In this document: positions 61,678-64,000 of the stretch, one piece after another
Layout of the letters: the number at the start of each line of letters is the position of its first letter
Position numbering within the stretch: the first letter of the stretch is position 1
NCBI GenBank assembly: GCA_947247005.1
Contig: OX365949.1
Location: 5,342,001-5,406,000 of the forward strand
Source of the DNA: Spisula solida
Lineage: Eukaryota > Mollusca > Bivalvia > Venerida > Mactridae
Reading direction: 5' to 3'
Length of the DNA stretch: 64,000 bases
Position numbers and translations under genes: made by a program
Notes under the pieces: generated by a model
Told to the model about the DNA's origin: nothing
What the model saw: the letters and a program-made list of their open reading frames with translations, nothing else
Databases searched by the model: none

Positions 61678-62361
61678 TTGCTTTGTAAGATGCCACGTGG
61701 TGTAGGAAGGCGTCAGCCACCAGCTAGAATGGTCTTGAGGAATCGTGCCGTTGCTCCGCCAGTAGTCCAACAACAGCAAAACAACCCTCCACTACCAGCG
61801 AGAGCCCCAGGCAGGGGTAGAAAGAGGCGTGTTGAAGAGGTAGAAGAACCTCAACAATTGGTCGATGATAACTTGGTTGACGAACGTGCTATGGAAGCAC
61901 AGGGAGGTAATAATTCAATTATTAATCCTGTTGTTGACTTTGAGCAATTGTTGCAACCTCAGACCGTTAATTTGGATACCGGGAATCCTGGTATCCCCGT
62001 TTGTAATTCTAATATGTTAAGGGGGTGTGGCAACCCATCTCAGTCGGGTAACTCTGGAAATTGTTGTTGTTCTAGGGACCAAACAAGTATGCTACTAAAT
62101 GCAGTTTCTAATTGTCCCATGCTTGATAATGTTCGCTTAGCAGACGACGATTTAGCGGCGCACGTGCCGACGTCTCTCAAACTAAAAATTTGCAAGGGTG
62201 AATATATCAACTTAGCCTTATTATTGAAGGGCGCGGTTGAATTAACGGAATTTTGCAAAGGTACCGTTTTCAAATTAAATAGCTCCGGGAATATCGAAAC
62301 TGCCCAAAAAGAATGTAAAGAGCAAATAAATAATATAGATAATGGACAAACGCTTTCATAA
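61678..62361 (+). CDS. Retrotransposon ORF1, gag-like N-terminal part
   Basis: 227 residues. The first 70 are basic and Pro/Arg rich (MPRGVGRRQPPARM; APGRGRKRRVEE), followed by a Gln/Asn-rich region, a CCCSRD segment and an alpha-helical domain ending KECKEQINNIDNG. The frame stops at 62361 whereas the gag-like text continues in another frame from 62343, so a frameshift separates the two parts. Structural protein of the element, role inferred from position. Confidence 0.7.
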   Translation: MLCKMPRGVGRRQPPARMVLRNRAVAPPVVQQQQNNPPLPARAPGRGRKRRVEEVEEPQQLVDDNLVDERAMEAQGGNNSIINPVVDFEQLLQPQTVNLDTGNPGIPVCNSNMLRGCGNPSQSGNSGNCCCSRDQTSMLLNAVSNCPMLDNVRLADDDLAAHVPTSLKLKICKGEYINLALLLKGAVELTEFCKGTVFKLNSSGNIETAQKECKEQINNIDNGQTLS

Positions 62362-62837
62362 TTTATGCTTCAATTTATCTCTCTAACCACTCGGATAGAG
62401 TGTATGAAATGTTGCATTATATGTTCAACATCAGAGATTGTGCGTCACGACAGGCAAATTTGTCATGGCGTACCTATGACGAACAGTTCCGTCTAAGACA
62501 GGCAATTTCTCCTGCCTCATGGTCCAAAATCAATAATGATTTATGGTGGCGTTGCATCCAACTTAGTCCGGCACAAGGAACAAATATGTTCAATGACAGA
62601 AATCAGTCAATTGGTCCTAGATTGTCGTGCAATGAATTTAATACAGGTAACTGCACGTGGCCGAATTGTAGATTCCCACATGTTTGTTCATCGTGTTCGG
62701 GAAATCACGCTGCGATTTCCTGTGCCGCTAATAGCCTCAGAGCGAGAACGACTAGGACAGGGGGTAGAACGGCCTTTCGGGGCAGGGGTCCCCGTGCAAA
62801 TTATAGAGGTAGAGGCAATTTCAGGGACCAAAAGTAA
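62343..62837 (+). CDS. Retrotransposon gag-like C-terminal part with zinc-binding motifs
   Basis: The frame is open from 62343 with the first ATG at 62400. It reads FIIYASIYL, WRTYDEQFRLRQA, then two metal-binding motifs: C-x7-C-x4-C-x3-H at CNEFNTGNC...CRFPH and C-x2-C-x3-H-x4-C at CSSCSGNHAAISC. It ends in an RG-rich tail (GRGPRANYRGRGNF), typical of nucleic acid binding. In an intact element it would be the end of the same protein as ORF1. Confidence 0.7.
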   Translation, partial: WTNAFIIYASIYLSNHSDRVYEMLHYMFNIRDCASRQANLSWRTYDEQFRLRQAISPASWSKINNDLWWRCIQLSPAQGTNMFNDRNQSIGPRLSCNEFNTGNCTWPNCRFPHVCSSCSGNHAAISCAANSLRARTTRTGGRTAFRGRGPRANYRGRGNFRDQK

Positions 62838-64000
62838 GGGGGGCAAACAATCTCTTCAGGGTGATCTTCTTGGTAATAATTTGTTATGTTTAGCAAAATC
62901 CCCAGTAAACATTTCGGCCTTGAAATATTATTTACAATTCTATGATAAGCCAGAGGCGACTTTTCTACTTAATGGTTTTACTTCCGGATTCCCAGTACAA
63001 TACACCGGACCACGTGGTCCAAGAGACGCAAAAAACTTACGATCTACGTTATTAAACCCGGAGTTAATCCAAAAACAAATAAATAAAGAAATTGATGCTG
63101 GTAGGGTTGCGGGGCCTTTTAATGTACGCCCACTCCCAAATTTGATAGTTTCTCCTATAGGTCTGGTGCCGAAAAAGACTCCTGGCGAATATAGAATGAT
63201 CCACCACTTATCGTACCCTTCAGGGGAATCAGTTAACGATTTCATAGATCCGGCCGTGTGCTCCGTTCAATATACAAATTTCGATGAGGCGGTTAAGCTG
63301 GTTCAAAATCTAGGTCAAAACTGTAAATTATTTAAGTCAGACATAAAAAGCGCGTACTGCTTAATACCAATCAAACCTTCAGACTTCGAGCTATTGGGTT
63401 TTTTCTTTAACAAACATTTTTATTTTGACAAAGCGTTACCTTTTGGAGCATCCATTAGCTGTATAACATTTGAAAGGTTTGCCAGATTTTTAGAGTTTTG
63501 CATTAAATCAAATTTGAACTCTACACATTTAATACACTATTTAGATGACTTTTTAGGAGGGGAGATAACAACAGAATTATGTTGTCAGTCAATGTCAGTT
63601 TTTCAAAAGACAATGTCTGAGTTGAGTGTTCCACTAGCGGAAGATAAGACCGAGGGTCCATCCGAAGTACTGGCGTTTTTAGGCTTAGAACTTGATTCAA
63701 ACAAGATGGTGGTAAGAATCCCGATTGAAAAATTACAAGAAGTAACTCAGAAAATACATCAAGCTTTATCCCGTCCTAAATCTACACTTAAACAGATTCA
63801 ATCGTTGATTGGCTCTTTGAATTTTTGTTGTCGCGCTATTGTTGCTGGTCGCCCATTCTTACGTCGGTTGATAAATTCGATTCGTGGTCTGAGCAAGCCT
63901 CATCATGTTAGGGTAAAGAAGGAAATTCGTTTAGATCTGGAGATGTGGCTATTATTTTTACAAAACTATAATGGTATTTCAGTTTTTCATGACAGATTTT
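62536..64000 (+). CDS. Retrotransposon ORF2, reverse transcriptase (3' truncated by window)
   Basis: The frame is free of stops from 62497 to the window end; the first ATG is at 62536, another at 62680, so it overlaps the gag-like frame by up to 300 bases. RT motifs: SDIKSAY (near 63337, first catalytic Asp), LPFGAS (63436-63453), YLDDF (63538-63552, catalytic Asp pair), FLGLELD (near 63680). The thumb region follows with LIGSLNFCCRAI and GRPFLRRL. RNase H is not reached. Because the catalytic residues are intact, the copy is young or under constraint. Confidence 0.85.
   Translation, partial: MIYGGVASNLVRHKEQICSMTEISQLVLDCRAMNLIQVTARGRIVDSHMFVHRVREITLRFPVPLIASERERLGQGVERPFGAGVPVQIIEVEAISGTKSKGGKQSLQGDLLGNNLLCLAKSPVNISALKYYLQFYDKPEATFLLNGFTSGFPVQYTGPRGPRDAKNLRSTLLNPELIQKQINKEIDAGRVAGPFNVRPLPNLIVSPIGLVPKKTPGEYRMIHHLSYPSGESVNDFIDPAVCSVQYTNFDEAVKLVQNLGQNCKLFKSDIKSAYCLIPIKPSDFELLGFFFNKHFYFDKALPFGASISCITFERFARFLEFCIKSNLNSTHLIHYLDDFLGGEITTELCCQSMSVFQKTMSELSVPLAEDKTEGPSEVLAFLGLELDSNKMVVRIPIEKLQEVTQKIHQALSRPKSTLKQIQSLIGSLNFCCRAIVAGRPFLRRLINSIRGLSKPHHVRVKKEIRLDLEMWLLFLQNYNGISVFHDRF

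Larger units (their letters stand above)
61678..64000 (+). mobile_element. DIRS-like retrotransposon, 5' part
   Basis: A gag-type region in two frames (61678-62361 and from 62343) with cysteine-histidine motifs, followed by a reverse transcriptase frame open to the right edge. The order and the style of the RT (SDIKSAY, LPFGAS, YLDDF, FLGLELD) fit the DIRS order, which uses a tyrosine recombinase. RNase H, the recombinase and right end are outside the window, so the class is not proven; a Gypsy or Pao element is less likely because no protease frame is seen before RT. Confidence 0.7.

Noticed and set aside
62940..63245. Minus-strand 101-residue frame
   Set aside because: Antisense of the reverse transcriptase frame, which has its catalytic motifs on the plus strand.

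Overview
The window is AT-rich metazoan DNA with GT-AG introns, tRNA-derived SINE relics, pogo-like TIR elements and many minisatellites. The VWC/VWA/ShKT proteins and repeat types fit a mollusc, most likely a bivalve; the species cannot be fixed from sequence alone.

Positions 1 to 46413 (minus strand) hold one giant gene whose 3' end lies off the left edge. I could follow 62 exons (about 9,431 coding bases, 3,143 residues). All 61 introns between them are GT-AG and every junction keeps the frame. The protein is secreted. In order it has a signal peptide, a VWA domain with a degenerate metal site, a VWA domain with an intact metal site, two ShKT domains, two VWC modules, a third ShKT domain, then twenty more complete VWC modules and half of another. 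Pro/Thr-rich linkers join the later modules. Each VWC module is normally built from a 115-base A exon (first five cysteines) and a variable B exon (last five cysteines plus linker), with a phase 2 intron inside and phase 1 introns at both ends. From VWC5 onward the modules follow a four-module higher-order repeat. The role is inferred to be an extracellular matrix, byssal, shell or mucus scaffold protein.

Positions 46480 to 52290 contain no gene I can support. Positions 52837 to 53400 (minus) encode an unrecognised intronless 187-residue protein with a helical first half and an acidic second half. From 53.4 to 61.6 kb there are only repeats: SINE-like pieces, a 30-bp array and small inverted-repeat elements. 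From 61678 to the right edge (plus strand) lies the 5' part of a DIRS-like retrotransposon: a gag-type region split over two frames with zinc-knuckle motifs, then an open reverse transcriptase frame running off the window.

Repeats have visibly shaped the big gene. Two tandem arrays carry copies of its own splice acceptors, one exon holds an in-frame 24-bp minisatellite, and several introns carry TIR elements and SINEs. All splice sites were assigned by eye from GT/AG, phase and domain continuity; no transcript or database search was available.
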